NCBI GenBank assembly: GCA_035704905.1
Contig: DASSWN010000212.1
Location: 1 to 27,066, forward strand
DNA: 27,066 nt
Direction of reading: 5' to 3'
Source: DASSWG01 sp035704905
GTDB lineage: Bacteria > Bacteroidota > Bacteroidia > Flavobacteriales > Flavobacteriaceae
Shown: positions 1-7,809 of the stretch, piece after piece
How the letters are laid out: the number at the start of each line of letters is the position of its first letter
How positions within the stretch are numbered: position 1 is the first letter of the stretch
Notes under the pieces: model-generated
Databases searched by the model: none
What the model was told of the DNA's origin: nothing
What the model saw: only the letters and a program-made list of their open reading frames with translations
Program-made: the position numbers and the translations under genes

Positions 1-117
1 CTGAATGATGAAGTCATTCTCATTTACAATCCGTACGAAGCGGCAGCTTATGCTCGGGGAAAAATGGAACTTCGGTTTCCGAAATCGGAAGTGGGCCAAT
101 GGCTAAAATATGAATGA
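1..117 (+). CDS. C-terminal end of a DUF3298/RsiV-like protein (5' truncated)
   Basis: The window opens inside a reading frame that runs 38 codons to a TGA at 115-117. The peptide contains YNPYEAAAYARGKMEL followed by a short polar tail ending in WLKYE. An 'xYNPYExAxYAxG' segment near the C-terminus is typical of DUF3298 domains, which are found in exported or lipoprotein DUF4163/DUF3298 proteins related to the anti-sigma factor RsiV. Only the last part of the domain is visible, so signal peptide and function cannot be judged. The next gene starts 109 bases downstream, after a dispersed hairpin repeat. Confidence 0.6.
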   Translation: MNDEVILIYNPYEAAAYARGKMELRFPKSEVGQWLKYE

Positions 118-165
118 ATGAAAAAAAGCCCTATGTTGAAATGGGTAATCAAATTAGTATCGGAA

Positions 166-206
166 TGTCACCTCGAGCCTGCCGGCAAGGCAGGCTCGAC
201 CTGACA
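166..206. repeat. Perfect inverted repeat, dispersed palindromic element
   Basis: An 11-bp perfect stem (TCGAGCCTGCC, 173-183, with GGCAGGCTCGA, 189-199) encloses a 5-base loop. After a 2x2 CC/CC mismatch it is extended by a second stem, TGTCA (166-170) with TGACA (202-206). It lies between the DUF3298 stop and the cupin start. GTCA-CTCGAG-type palindromes recur between genes in flavobacterial chromosomes. It could also act as a terminator for the upstream gene, but no T-tract follows on the + strand. Confidence 0.65.
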
Positions 207-226
207 TAGCTTTCAGAAATAAATAA

Positions 227-784
227 ATGCCAATAAAAGGACAAGTACTTGAAGAGCCGGAAACGGGAAATCGTTTTGAATTTTTGGAAACCTCCGAAAG
301 TGCCGGTGCAGCGCGCGTTTGTATAAAAATGAGTTTGTTTTCCGAGGGAAAATTAGTTCCAAACCATCTTCACACATTGCAGGATGAGCATTTTGAAGTG
401 CTTTCGGGTAAATTGACAGTTTTTCAAAATGGAAAAGAAACCGTGTTGCTTCCAGGCGAAAAAATACTTTTGCCGAGAAATAAGCCACATAATCATTACA
501 ATGCTCATTCCGAGCCGGCGATTTTTATCCAAACTGTGGAACCGGCCTTGGATTTTGATTATTTAATTGAAAATCGGGTTGGTTTGTCGCGTGACGGAAA
601 AATCAAAAAAGGAAAGGCAAATATGCTGCAAGAACTGGTGAATTTGAATTATTTCGACAGTAAAAGCTATCTCGCAAATGTTCCCGTAAACCTTCAAAAA
701 ACAATGGCGAAAATTGTGGGGCCAATTGGTCGGAAACTGGGTTATAGGGCAGTTTACAAGAAATATTCCGGAATCGAAAAATAA
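227..784 (+). CDS. Cupin domain protein
   Basis: 185 residues with a single cupin_2 barrel in the N-terminal half. Motif 1 is seen as H47-x-H49-x4-E54-x6-G61 and motif 2 around residues 83-92 (LPRNKPHNHYN), so the usual metal ligands H47, H49, E54 and a histidine at 88 or 90 are present. The C-terminal 70 residues are basic, have no motif I recognise, and look alpha-helical. There is no signal peptide, so it is probably cytosolic. Such proteins bind Mn, Fe, Zn or Ni and range from enzymes to sugar- or stress-responsive binding proteins; the substrate cannot be predicted. The ATG at 227 is the first in frame after the upstream hairpin. A weak -7 box (TAGCTTTC, 207-214) lies just before it. Confidence 0.8.
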   Translation: MPIKGQVLEEPETGNRFEFLETSESAGAARVCIKMSLFSEGKLVPNHLHTLQDEHFEVLSGKLTVFQNGKETVLLPGEKILLPRNKPHNHYNAHSEPAIFIQTVEPALDFDYLIENRVGLSRDGKIKKGKANMLQELVNLNYFDSKSYLANVPVNLQKTMAKIVGPIGRKLGYRAVYKKYSGIEK

Positions 785-821
785 TATTCTGAACAGATTC
801 GTCTTGTTTGGTGCGAATGGT

Positions 822-829
822 TAATTTTG
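822..829 (+). promoter_or_regulatory. Candidate -7 box for lplA (TAATTTTG)
   Basis: Exact match to the Bacteroidota -7 consensus TAnnTTTG, 30 bases before the lplA ATG. The nearest TTG (804-806) is only 15 nt away, shorter than the usual 17-23, so the -33 element is uncertain. Confidence 0.4.
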
Positions 830-859
830 TTGTTTTTAAAGTAATTTTTCCTCCAAATT

Positions 860-1840
860 ATGCTTTGTATCAAACACCATTCAACCGATCCATATTTCAA
901 TATCGCCACGGATGAATTCATTTTTAAACATATTCGAGAAGATTGTTTTATGCTTTGGCGCAATGACAACGCCATTATTGTTGGGAAACATCAAAATACC
1001 ATCGCCGAGGTAAATGTGGATTACGTTAAGGAAAAAGGAATTAAAGTTGTACGCCGGCTTTCCGGTGGGGGCGCGGTTTACCACGATTTGGGAAACCTCA
1101 ATTTTTCCTTCACACGAACGGGTGAAAATACCGAGATGGTCGATTTTCGCCGGTACACAAAACCGATATTGGAGGTTTTGGAAAGTTTGGGCGTTCATGC
1201 CAAATTCGAAGGGCGAAACGATTTGACCATTGAAGGAAAAAAATTTTCGGGCAATGCGGAACATGTTTTCAAAAACAAAGTGCTTCATCACGGAACATTG
1301 CTTTTTTCCTCAGAAATGAAAGACATTAGCGGCGCTTTGAAAGTCAATCCGTTGAAATACAAAGGCCGCGGCGTGAAATCGGTTCCAAACAGGGTTACCA
1401 ATATCAGTTCGCATTTGAAAGAAAAAATAAGTTTGGATGAATTCACCGATAAAATCATGCAGTATATTGTAGCTACTTTTCCGGAAGCAAAAATGTATGA
1501 ATTCTCAAAATCGGATATCGCCCAAATTGAAAAAATACGTGATGAAAAATATGCAACTTGGGAATGGAATTATGGTTATTCTCCCGATTACAATTTCACG
1601 GAAGGAATGCGTACAAAAGGCGGAACCGTCGAAATGAACATGAACGTTTCCGGCGGAATGATCACCGATGTAAAAATCTATGGCGATTTTTTTCATATTA
1701 AAGATATTGAACCGATTGAACGCGCCCTTGAAAACGTGAAGCATGGCGAAATAGAAATAAGAAAAATTTTAAAAAGCTTCAATTTGACGGAATATTTCAC
1801 CGATGTGACCGAAGATGATTTGGTTTCGATTATGTTCTGA
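860..1840 (+). CDS. lplA: Lipoate-protein ligase A
   Basis: 326 residues, close to the E. coli LplA length of about 338. The enzyme activates lipoate with ATP and transfers it to a lysine of the lipoyl domains of 2-oxo-acid dehydrogenases and GcvH in the cytosol. The biotin/lipoate A/B ligase catalytic domain is clear: RRLSGGGAVYHD at residues 65-76 is the family signature, followed by LGNLNFSF. A GRNDLTIEGKKFSGNA segment carries the lysine expected to bind the acyl-adenylate. The accessory C-terminal domain (about residues 240-326) is present, so it should do both activation and transfer. The start MLCIKHHSTDPYFNIATDE aligns with LplA N-termini. It may be transcribed alone, since a hairpin repeat separates it from ogt. 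Confidence 0.93.
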   Translation: MLCIKHHSTDPYFNIATDEFIFKHIREDCFMLWRNDNAIIVGKHQNTIAEVNVDYVKEKGIKVVRRLSGGGAVYHDLGNLNFSFTRTGENTEMVDFRRYTKPILEVLESLGVHAKFEGRNDLTIEGKKFSGNAEHVFKNKVLHHGTLLFSSEMKDISGALKVNPLKYKGRGVKSVPNRVTNISSHLKEKISLDEFTDKIMQYIVATFPEAKMYEFSKSDIAQIEKIRDEKYATWEWNYGYSPDYNFTEGMRTKGGTVEMNMNVSGGMITDVKIYGDFFHIKDIEPIERALENVKHGEIEIRKILKSFNLTEYFTDVTEDDLVSIMF

Positions 1841-1851
1841 AAAAAACAACT

Positions 1852-1878
1852 CCTGCAAGGTTTCAAAAACCTTGTAGG
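1852..1878. repeat. Hairpin repeat (CCTGCAAGGTTT / AAACCTTGTAGG)
   Basis: A 12-bp stem with a single G:U position encloses a 3-base loop (1864-1866), between lplA and ogt. The 'ACCTGCAAGGTTTTxAAAACCTTGCAGGT' type of palindrome is widespread between genes in Bacteroidota. No long T-tract follows, so it is better called a dispersed repeat than a strong terminator. The ogt -7 box follows its right arm after only 4 bases. Confidence 0.65.
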
Positions 1879-1882
1879 TATT

Positions 1883-1890
1883 TAGTTTTG
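1883..1890 (+). promoter_or_regulatory. Candidate -7 box for ogt (TAGTTTTG)
   Basis: Exact TAnnTTTG match whose last G is 4 bases before the ogt ATG, which would give an essentially leaderless mRNA. At the ideal -33 distance the sequence is TTT (1861-1863), inside the hairpin repeat, rather than TTG. Confidence 0.45.
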
Positions 1891-1894
1891 AAAA

Positions 1895-2368
1895 ATGATA
1901 AAAACCGCGCTAAAAACCCCGTTGGGAACCACCTTAATTGAAGGTGATGAAAATGGAATTTCAAAAATTTCCATTTCGGAAAAAACATTGGATATTTCTT
2001 CCGGAATTCCTTCGGAACTTGAACGAGCGGTTTTTCAGTTGCAAGAATATTTTGATGGAAACCGAACGGAATTCGATTTTAAACTTAATCCTTCCGGCAC
2101 GGCATTTCAGCAGAAAGTTTGGAAAGAACTGCTTAAAATTCGTTTTGGTAGAACATGCTCTTATTCAGAGCTCGCACAAAAGTTGGGCGACATAAAAGCA
2201 ATTCGCGCGGTTGCCGCGGCTAATGCGAAAAACCCGTTGTGGATCGTGGTTCCGTGTCACCGCGTTATTGGCAGCGATGGTTCGTTGACAGGTTATGCCG
2301 GCGGGTTGTGGCGCAAAAAATGGTTGTTGGAACATGAGAATCCGGTGAAACAAACCAAGTTGTTTTGA
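1895..2368 (+). CDS. ogt: Methylated-DNA--[protein]-cysteine S-methyltransferase
   Basis: 157 residues. The protein repairs O6-alkylguanine by moving the alkyl group irreversibly to its own cysteine. The active-site signature is intact: VPCHRVIG with C121, followed by LTGYAGGLWRKKWLLEHE, which includes the conserved GG-L-KK-LL-E run. The DNA-binding winged helix covers about residues 68-115 (FQQKVWKELLKIRFGRTCSY and the RAVAAAN segment that carries the arginine finger). The N-terminal 65 residues form the short variable Ogt-type domain, and there is no Ada-type AraC fusion. The ATG at 1895 sits 4 bases after a -7 box. DNA repair genes also occur at mutY and ssb in the window but are not linked to it. 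Confidence 0.93.
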   Translation: MIKTALKTPLGTTLIEGDENGISKISISEKTLDISSGIPSELERAVFQLQEYFDGNRTEFDFKLNPSGTAFQQKVWKELLKIRFGRTCSYSELAQKLGDIKAIRAVAAANAKNPLWIVVPCHRVIGSDGSLTGYAGGLWRKKWLLEHENPVKQTKLF

Positions 2369-2450
2369 AGGGAAAATTTATCTTCTTGAAAAATATTTTC
2401 TGAAAAAACAGCCAAATTTCAATTCGTTTGAATAAATTCGTCATGAATTG

Positions 2451-3191
2451 ATGATTTTCAACGACATGGCCAATCTTCCGAAAATTGAAAATATTTTGTT
2501 TCTCGATATTGAAACCGTTCCGGAATTTGCGAGTTATTCCGAATTGAACGAGGAAAAAAGGAAGCTTTGGGAATTAAAAACCCAGTATCGGCGAAAAGAA
2601 AACTTAACACCGGAAGAATTTTACGACAGTGCCGGCATTTGGGCAGAATTCGGAAAAATAGTTTGCATTTCCGTGGGCTATTTTACTTTTCAAGCTGGAA
2701 TCCGCACTTTCCGAACCACAACTTTTCATGGCGAAGAACCTCAGCTGCTATTGGATTTCAAAAAATTATTGGACATGCATTTTGGGAAACCGCAACATGT
2801 GCTTTGCGCCCATAACGGCAAGGAATTTGATTTTCCGTATATTGCCCGAAGAATGTTGGTTCATAACATAAGCCTCCCTGGAAAGCTTGATTTGTTTGGA
2901 AGGAAACCCTGGGAAGTCCCACATTTGGATACACTCGAATTGTGGAAATTCGGCGATCACAAACATTATACTTCCTTGAAATTACTAACACATGTTCTCG
3001 GAATTTCTTCCCCTAAAGATGATATTGACGGTTCACAAGTCCGTGAAGTTTTCTATACCGAACGTAATATAAAACGTATTTCGGCCTATTGCGAAAAAGA
3101 CGTGGTCGCAATTGCCCAAATAATTTTGCGGTTTCGGCAAGAAGAATTGCTTCAAGATTCGGAAGTTGTTTCCGTTAAAATCGAAGATTGA
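2451..3191 (+). CDS. Predicted PolB-like 3'-5' exonuclease (DnaQ/RNase H fold)
   Basis: About 246 residues, belonging to the 'predicted 3'-5' exonuclease related to PolB exonuclease domain' group. Exo I is visible as FLDIETVPEF with D19 and E21. Exo II lies in CAHNGKEFDFPYIARR and Exo III near the C-terminus in ISAYCEKDVVAIAQI, so all acidic metal ligands are present and it should be active. There is no polymerase or helicase domain. Its role is presumably trimming of single-stranded or mismatched 3' ends, but no specific pathway is assigned. Start choice: a TTG at 2448 is unlikely. ATG 2451 is used here, but ATG 2466 (MANLPKIENILFLD) agrees equally well with the family and may be the true start. 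Confidence 0.82.
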   Translation: MIFNDMANLPKIENILFLDIETVPEFASYSELNEEKRKLWELKTQYRRKENLTPEEFYDSAGIWAEFGKIVCISVGYFTFQAGIRTFRTTTFHGEEPQLLLDFKKLLDMHFGKPQHVLCAHNGKEFDFPYIARRMLVHNISLPGKLDLFGRKPWEVPHLDTLELWKFGDHKHYTSLKLLTHVLGISSPKDDIDGSQVREVFYTERNIKRISAYCEKDVVAIAQIILRFRQEELLQDSEVVSVKIED

Positions 3192-3220
3192 AAACGGGTT
3201 TGACTTTGTCTTTTTAAACA

Positions 3221-3258
3221 CCATAGCTTACCGCTTATGGCTTAAAGCCTAAAGCCAG
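3221..3258. repeat. Degenerate GCTTAWGGCTTAAAGCC-type dispersed repeat
   Basis: The segment is built from overlapping 'gctta', 'gcctaaagcc' and 'taaagcc' words. A related sequence occurs in inverted orientation at 15694-15727 upstream of gldD. It lies between two convergent genes and ends 2 bases before the SCO stop codon. I see no clean hairpin terminator here. Confidence 0.45.
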
Positions 3259-3260
3259 GC

Positions 3261-3929
3261 TTATTTTTCCTTCTCCAAAATTTCAATATCCCCTAAAAGT
3301 TTTTCAATCGCCTTTGGATCTGTTCCATCGTAAAACCCACGGATACGTTTTTCTTTGTCCACCAACACAAAATTTTCGGTATGGATCATATCGTAAGGTC
3401 CGCCGTTTCCTGTGGTTTTGGTGGCCAAATACGATTTTCGGGCAAGCTCGTAGATTTCCTTTTTGCTGCCTGTTACCAAATTCCATTTTTTATCGTTCAC
3501 GCCTTTTTCAAGCGCGTATTTTTTTAGTTGCGCCACATCGTCTATTTCCGGTGTTACCGTGTGCGATAAGAGTTTTACTTCATCATCATTTTTCAGGGCT
3601 TTTTGGATTTTTACCATGTGATCTGTCATAATTGGGCAAATTGTCTGGCAAGTAGTGAAAAAGAAGTCGGCTACATAAATTTTTCCATCATAATCTTTTT
3701 GAGTGATCGTGTCGCCGTTTTGGTTCACCAATTTGAAATCTGAAATAGTATGATATTTTCGAACGTATTGGATTGAAGGATCGACCATCTCAGGGTTTAC
3801 CTCGTTCGGTTGAAAAACCGGCAATTTCACTTCCGGCGTTTTCAAAGAATAAATAGCGGAAACTATGACTGCCGAAAGCACCAAAAGCACCACGCCGAAC
3901 CATTTGTATTTTTCAAAAAAACGAATCAT
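3261..3929 (-). CDS. SCO1/SenC-family thioredoxin-fold protein
   Basis: 222 residues from the ATG at 3929; the longer frame would need a TTG at 3953. One N-terminal membrane anchor (WFGVVLLVLSAVIVSAIYSL) precedes a periplasmic thioredoxin-like domain. The SCO copper/redox motif C94-Q-T-I-C98 and the downstream conserved histidine H183 (DMIHTENFVLVD) are all present, so copper binding is plausible. SCO proteins deliver copper to the CuA site of cytochrome c oxidase or reduce its cysteines. No oxidase gene is in the window, so the partner is unknown. It diverges from the M1 aminopeptidase across a 76-base region with a -7 box on this strand. Confidence 0.88.
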   Translation of the reverse strand: MIRFFEKYKWFGVVLLVLSAVIVSAIYSLKTPEVKLPVFQPNEVNPEMVDPSIQYVRKYHTISDFKLVNQNGDTITQKDYDGKIYVADFFFTTCQTICPIMTDHMVKIQKALKNDDEVKLLSHTVTPEIDDVAQLKKYALEKGVNDKKWNLVTGSKKEIYELARKSYLATKTTGNGGPYDMIHTENFVLVDKEKRIRGFYDGTDPKAIEKLLGDIEILEKEK

Positions 3930-3950
3930 TCTTAAGAATTTCAAATATTG

Positions 3951-3958
3951 CAAAATTA
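3951..3958 (-). promoter_or_regulatory. Candidate -7 box for the SCO gene (TAATTTTG on -)
   Basis: Exact TAnnTTTG match on the minus strand, 21 bases upstream of the SCO ATG. I see no TTG at the proper distance for a -33 element. Confidence 0.35.
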
Positions 3959-4005
3959 GAATTTTAAGGCTGAATTGTTTAGTTTTACATCAAAATTATC
4001 ATTCA

Positions 4006-5922
4006 ATGAAAGCAAAATTTGTTTTTTTACTACTGGTTTTATCTGGAATGCAGGGTTTTTCTCAAGACGATTTGGCAATGGAACGCTTGTATTTGGCGGA
4101 AAGGAATGCCGGAAAATCCCTTATGGAATTCAGGGCAAATCCGAACACTGGAAATTATGATGTCACACATTACAATTTGGAGTTCTCTCTCGATCCGGCT
4201 GTTGAATATATTAATGGAACCGTGAGCACAACGTTTACTGCAAAAGAGCCGATGAATTCCATTCATTTCGATTTCGATCAGCAAATGACGGTCAATCAAG
4301 TAAGTTTAAATGGAAACCCGCTGACTTTTTCACAACTAAACAATGAGTTGATTGTTAATTTTTCCAATACTATTTCCACCGGTCAATCCGAAACGGTTGT
4401 TGTCGTTTATGAAGGAAACCCGGAAAGTTCGGGGTTTGGTTCATTTGAACAATCCACCCACGCTGGTGAACCGATTATTTGGACTCTTTCCGAACCGTAC
4501 GGCGCCATGGCATGGTGGCCATGCAAGCAGGATTTAATTGACAAAGCCGACAGCATCGATGTTTATATTTCGACACCTTCCCAATATACCACGGTTGCCA
4601 ATGGAATCATTGTGGGCGAAACTACCAATGCCGGAATAAAAACCACACATTGGCAACATAATTATCCTATTACCCCATATTTGATTGCGATTGCTGTTAG
4701 CAATTTCACAAAGTACACCCACATGGCCGGAAGTGGTGCCACTCCTTTTCCGATTGATAATTATGTTTATCCCGAAGATTTAGCTTATGCACAAGCCCGA
4801 ACTCCGGTTACAGTCGATATTATGGATTTTTTTGAAGCGACCTTTGAACCTTACCCATATAATACCGAAAAATATGGACATTGCCAGTTTGGTTGGGGCG
4901 GGGGAATGGAGCACACCACCATTTCGTTTATGGGCGCATTCAGTCGTGGGTTGATCGCGCATGAATTGGCGCACCAATGGTTTGGCGACAAAGTCACTTG
5001 TGGTTCTTGGCAGGATATTTGGCTAAACGAAGGCTTTGCGGAATATGCAACCGGAATGGTTGTGGAAGAATTGGATGGACCAATGGCGTTTAATGCATGG
5101 AAAGCAGATGAAATCGATTATATAACCTCCAGTCCGGGAGGCTCTGTGTATGTTCCGGCAACCGATACCTTGGATACGGGCCGGGTGTTTAGTGGTCGAC
5201 TTACTTATTCCAAAGGTGCGATGGTATTGCACATGCTTCGTAAAAAGTTGAACGAAACCACCTTTTTTCAAGCATTGCAAAATTATTTGGATGATCCTGA
5301 TTTAGCGTATGGTTTTGCAAAAACCCCCGATTTACAAGCGCATTTGGAAGCGGCTTCTTCCTTGGATTTGAATGAATTTTTTCAAGACTGGGTATATGGT
5401 GAAGGATTTCCTTCCTATGAAATTTTATGGCATCAAGAAGGTGACGGCGATGTTGTGCTGACATTTCAGCAATCACAATCCGATCCGTCGGTCGACTTTT
5501 TTGAAGCTCCGGTAAATCTTACTTTTTGGAGTTCTGACAACCAACATTTGGATGTTGTTTTTGACAATACCCAGAATTTTCAGGTTTTCACGGAAAATAT
5601 TCCCTTTGATGTGGTTTCCATTCAGTTCGATCCACATTTCGACTTGATTTCGCGTAATAATACCATTGTCTTGGATACAACTTCTTTTACTTTAACCGAT
5701 TTGGTTTTGTTCCCAAACCCGGTGAATGATAAACTGTTTATACAAAAACCGGAAAATGTAAAAATCCGTGAATATTCAATTTTTAATATTCTGGGCGAAA
5801 AAGTGCAAAGCTCGATCGGATATGAGACATATATTTCCACTGTGGATTTAACCCGGGGAATTTATTTTGTTTCGCTTGAAACTTCCGATGGAAATGTAGT
5901 TCGAAAGATCATTAAAGAATGA
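4006..5922 (+). CDS. M1-family metallo-aminopeptidase with type IX secretion sorting domain
   Basis: 638 residues from the ATG at 4006, which begins a clear signal peptide (MKAKFVFLLLVLSGMQGFSQ). The frame is open further upstream but overlaps the divergent SCO gene. The gluzincin core is complete: exopeptidase motif GGGMEH (298-303), zinc motif H319-E-L-A-H323 and the third ligand E342 in LNEGFAEY. The N-terminal beta-domain (about 35-220) is typical of M1 enzymes, and the large C-terminal helical domain is missing. About 75 residues at the C-terminus (from LVLFPNPVNDKLFI to VVRKIIKE) form a type A Por/T9SS sorting domain. It should therefore cross the outer membrane through the gliding-linked type IX system and remove N-terminal residues from peptides outside the cell. 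Confidence 0.93.
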   Translation: MKAKFVFLLLVLSGMQGFSQDDLAMERLYLAERNAGKSLMEFRANPNTGNYDVTHYNLEFSLDPAVEYINGTVSTTFTAKEPMNSIHFDFDQQMTVNQVSLNGNPLTFSQLNNELIVNFSNTISTGQSETVVVVYEGNPESSGFGSFEQSTHAGEPIIWTLSEPYGAMAWWPCKQDLIDKADSIDVYISTPSQYTTVANGIIVGETTNAGIKTTHWQHNYPITPYLIAIAVSNFTKYTHMAGSGATPFPIDNYVYPEDLAYAQARTPVTVDIMDFFEATFEPYPYNTEKYGHCQFGWGGGMEHTTISFMGAFSRGLIAHELAHQWFGDKVTCGSWQDIWLNEGFAEYATGMVVEELDGPMAFNAWKADEIDYITSSPGGSVYVPATDTLDTGRVFSGRLTYSKGAMVLHMLRKKLNETTFFQALQNYLDDPDLAYGFAKTPDLQAHLEAASSLDLNEFFQDWVYGEGFPSYEILWHQEGDGDVVLTFQQSQSDPSVDFFEAPVNLTFWSSDNQHLDVVFDNTQNFQVFTENIPFDVVSIQFDPHFDLISRNNTIVLDTTSFTLTDLVLFPNPVNDKLFIQKPENVKIREYSIFNILGEKVQSSIGYETYISTVDLTRGIYFVSLETSDGNVVRKIIKE

Positions 5923-6024
5923 TTTTACCGTCATTGCCCTCATTCGTAATAGAATTTGAGCCAAACGAATTCCGTTTACCTACAATAATCAGACAACCTA
6001 CTTTCATAAGCGGGCCCAAAAGCC

Positions 6025-6032
6025 TATTTTTG
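6025..6032 (+). promoter_or_regulatory. Candidate -7 box for rseP (TATTTTTG)
   Basis: Exact TAnnTTTG match 23 bases before the rseP ATG. A TTTC at 6002-6005, in the -33 position (19-nt spacing), replaces the expected TTTG. Confidence 0.4.
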
Positions 6033-6055
6033 CCGGAATTTACGAATGAAAAATT

Positions 6056-7366
6056 ATGGATCCATTTTTTATAAAAGCGATACAATTATTGTTGAGTTTA
6101 TCGCTGCTCATTGTTCTGCATGAATTCGGGCATTTTATTCCCGCAAAAATCTTCAAAACACGGGTTGAAAAATTCTATCTGTTTTTTGATGTGAAATTTT
6201 CACTTTTCAAAAAGAAAATCGGCGAAACTGTTTATGGAATCGGTTGGCTTCCCCTTGGTGGCTATGTGAAAATTTCGGGAATGATCGATGAAAGCATGGA
6301 CAAGGAGCAAATGGCGCAACCGCCACAGCCCTGGGAGTTTCGCAGTAAACCCACTTGGCAACGATTGATTATTATGCTGGGCGGTGTTACCGTAAACATT
6401 ATTGTAGGCGTACTAATTTTTATCATGATTGTTTTTGTTTGGGGTGGAAATCGGATAGAAAAAATGCCTTTGGGTTTTGAAGTCGCACCTTATTTTGAAG
6501 AACTTGGTTTTCAGGATGGTGACCGTATTTTGAAAGTAAACGGTGAAAATTTTGAAAATCCGACCGATATAAATCGGCAACTGTTTGTCCGCGATGTTCA
6601 ATCGATAACGGTACGGCATCAAAATGGAGAAATAGAAAGCATTTCGGTACCGGCGGAAATTGGTTCGAAAATGTGGAAGGAAGGAATGATGTCGCCTTTC
6701 ACACCACGCGCATACCCAGTTGTTGATAGTTTGGTTGCCGGAGAACCGGCTGCAAAAGCCGGGTTGCAAATTAATGACAGCATCGTCGGCGTCAACGGGA
6801 ATGAAGTCGTTTACTGGCACGAATTTCAACAACAAATTTCAGAAAATGCCGGAAGTCCAATGCGTATTGAATATTTTCGCAGCAATCAATTGCGAACCAC
6901 AGAATTGACACCCACGGAAGATGGAATGATCGGGGTGGCCGCGAGTATGCCTTTCCATATTGAAAAAGTTGATTATGGTTTTTTTGGAAGCATAAAAAAA
7001 GGGGTGGAACTCGGATATTGGACCCTGCATGACTATATTGCGCAGTTCAGTTATGTTTTTACGGCAAAAGGAGCAAGCCAGCTGGGAGGTTTTGGAGCCA
7101 TCGGCGGACTTTTTCCCGATGCTTGGAATTGGCAACAGTTTTGGGGAACAACGGCATTCATTTCAATAATTCTGGCCTTTATGAACATTTTGCCTATTCC
7201 GGCACTCGATGGCGGCCACGTTATGTTTTTGCTTTACGAAATGATCACCGGTCGCAAACCCAATGAAAAAGTAATGGAATATGCCCAAATGGTCGGGTTT
7301 TTTATTCTGATTGCGTTGGTGTTATATGCCAATGGGAACGATGTATATCGTTGGCTTTTTGAGTAA
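6056..7366 (+). CDS. rseP: RIP metalloprotease RseP (site-2 protease)
   Basis: 436 residues. An intramembrane zinc protease that cleaves anti-sigma factors after a first periplasmic cut and also clears signal-peptide remnants. The HEXXH motif is H22-E-F-G-H26 in the first membrane helix, and the second catalytic motif is PIPALDGGHV with D385 near the C-terminus. Two PDZ-like regions occupy the periplasmic loop, the second containing AGEPAAKAGLQINDSIVGVNG. Four hydrophobic segments are visible, the last close to the C-terminal WLFE. It is a monocistronic-looking gene with a -7 box upstream and its own hairpin terminator. The Bacteroidota substrate is not known from the sequence. Confidence 0.93.
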   Translation: MDPFFIKAIQLLLSLSLLIVLHEFGHFIPAKIFKTRVEKFYLFFDVKFSLFKKKIGETVYGIGWLPLGGYVKISGMIDESMDKEQMAQPPQPWEFRSKPTWQRLIIMLGGVTVNIIVGVLIFIMIVFVWGGNRIEKMPLGFEVAPYFEELGFQDGDRILKVNGENFENPTDINRQLFVRDVQSITVRHQNGEIESISVPAEIGSKMWKEGMMSPFTPRAYPVVDSLVAGEPAAKAGLQINDSIVGVNGNEVVYWHEFQQQISENAGSPMRIEYFRSNQLRTTELTPTEDGMIGVAASMPFHIEKVDYGFFGSIKKGVELGYWTLHDYIAQFSYVFTAKGASQLGGFGAIGGLFPDAWNWQQFWGTTAFISIILAFMNILPIPALDGGHVMFLLYEMITGRKPNEKVMEYAQMVGFFILIALVLYANGNDVYRWLFE

Positions 7367-7394
7367 GACCTTTCATTTGAAATATAGTATGTGC

Positions 7395-7426
7395 AAACCC
7401 TTTTGGTCTTCAACCGAAAGGGTTTT
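7395..7426 (+). terminator. Rho-independent terminator of rseP
   Basis: The stem AAACCCTTTTGG with CCGAAAGGGTTT (one G:U pair) and a 7-base loop is followed by TTTTGTTTTT, 28 bases after the rseP stop. Confidence 0.75.
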
Positions 7427-7451
7427 GTTTTTAGAAGAATTTTTAAAAATG

Positions 7452-7482
7452 AAAAAAGGCTGCATTTCTGCAGCCTTTTTTT
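7452..7482. terminator. Bidirectional hairpin terminator between rseP and tRNA-Asn
   Basis: A 13-bp perfect stem (AAAAAAGGCTGCA with TGCAGCCTTTTTT) and a 4-base loop. The A-run on one side and T-run on the other let it work on both strands. It lies 10 bases downstream of the 3' end of the tRNA on the minus strand. Confidence 0.85.
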
Positions 7483-7491
7483 CAATTAACG

Positions 7492-7565
7492 CTCCTCCTG
7501 TTGGGCTCGAACCAACGACCCTCTGATTAACAGTCAGATGCTCTAACCAACTGAGCTAAGGAGGA
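7492..7565 (-). tRNA. tRNA-Asn (anticodon GTT)
   Basis: On the minus strand the 74-nt sequence folds as a full cloverleaf. The acceptor stem is TCCTCCT/AGGAGGA with discriminator G, the D-arm contains AGCTCAGTTGGTTAGAGC, and the anticodon stem-loop is TCTGA-CTGTTAA-TCAGA with anticodon GTT. The T-arm is GTTGG-TTCGAGC-CCAAC. The CCA end is not encoded. A G at position 73 agrees with bacterial tRNA-Asn. Its terminator is at 7452-7482. Confidence 0.96.
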
Positions 7566-7715
7566 ATGATTTCTTCATCTTTAAGCGGTTGCAAATATAA
7601 GGGTTTTTTTAAACCGCCAAAATGTTTTCTCGAAAATTCTTGAGGTGTTTTTTTTCTTTTTATTTCAAAACCAGTTTCAGTTTTGGCGGCCTACTATTTA
7701 AATTTCAGAAATTGT

Positions 7716-7735
7716 ATTTTAGATTTGTCTAAAAT
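7716..7735. promoter_or_regulatory. Palindromic operator candidate upstream of mntH
   Basis: Eight-base arms ATTTTAGA and TCTAAAAT separated by TTTG make a 20-base perfect palindrome 75 bases before the transporter ATG. The size and TTTAGA/TCTAAA arms resemble operators of metal-dependent DtxR/MntR-family repressors, which commonly control mntH. No regulator gene is in the window. The remainder of the 244-base gap between the tRNA and mntH shows no other clear element. Confidence 0.45.
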
Positions 7736-7809
7736 TTTATTCACCTTTGTTCAACATTTAAAATCCATATTGGAAAATTATTTGGAATGCTTGGTAAATA
7801 CGACAAATA

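Noticed and set aside
3865..4005. Upstream extension of the M1 aminopeptidase frame
   Set aside because: It would overlap the divergent SCO gene and place 47 residues before a clear signal peptide; the ATG at 4006 is the natural start.
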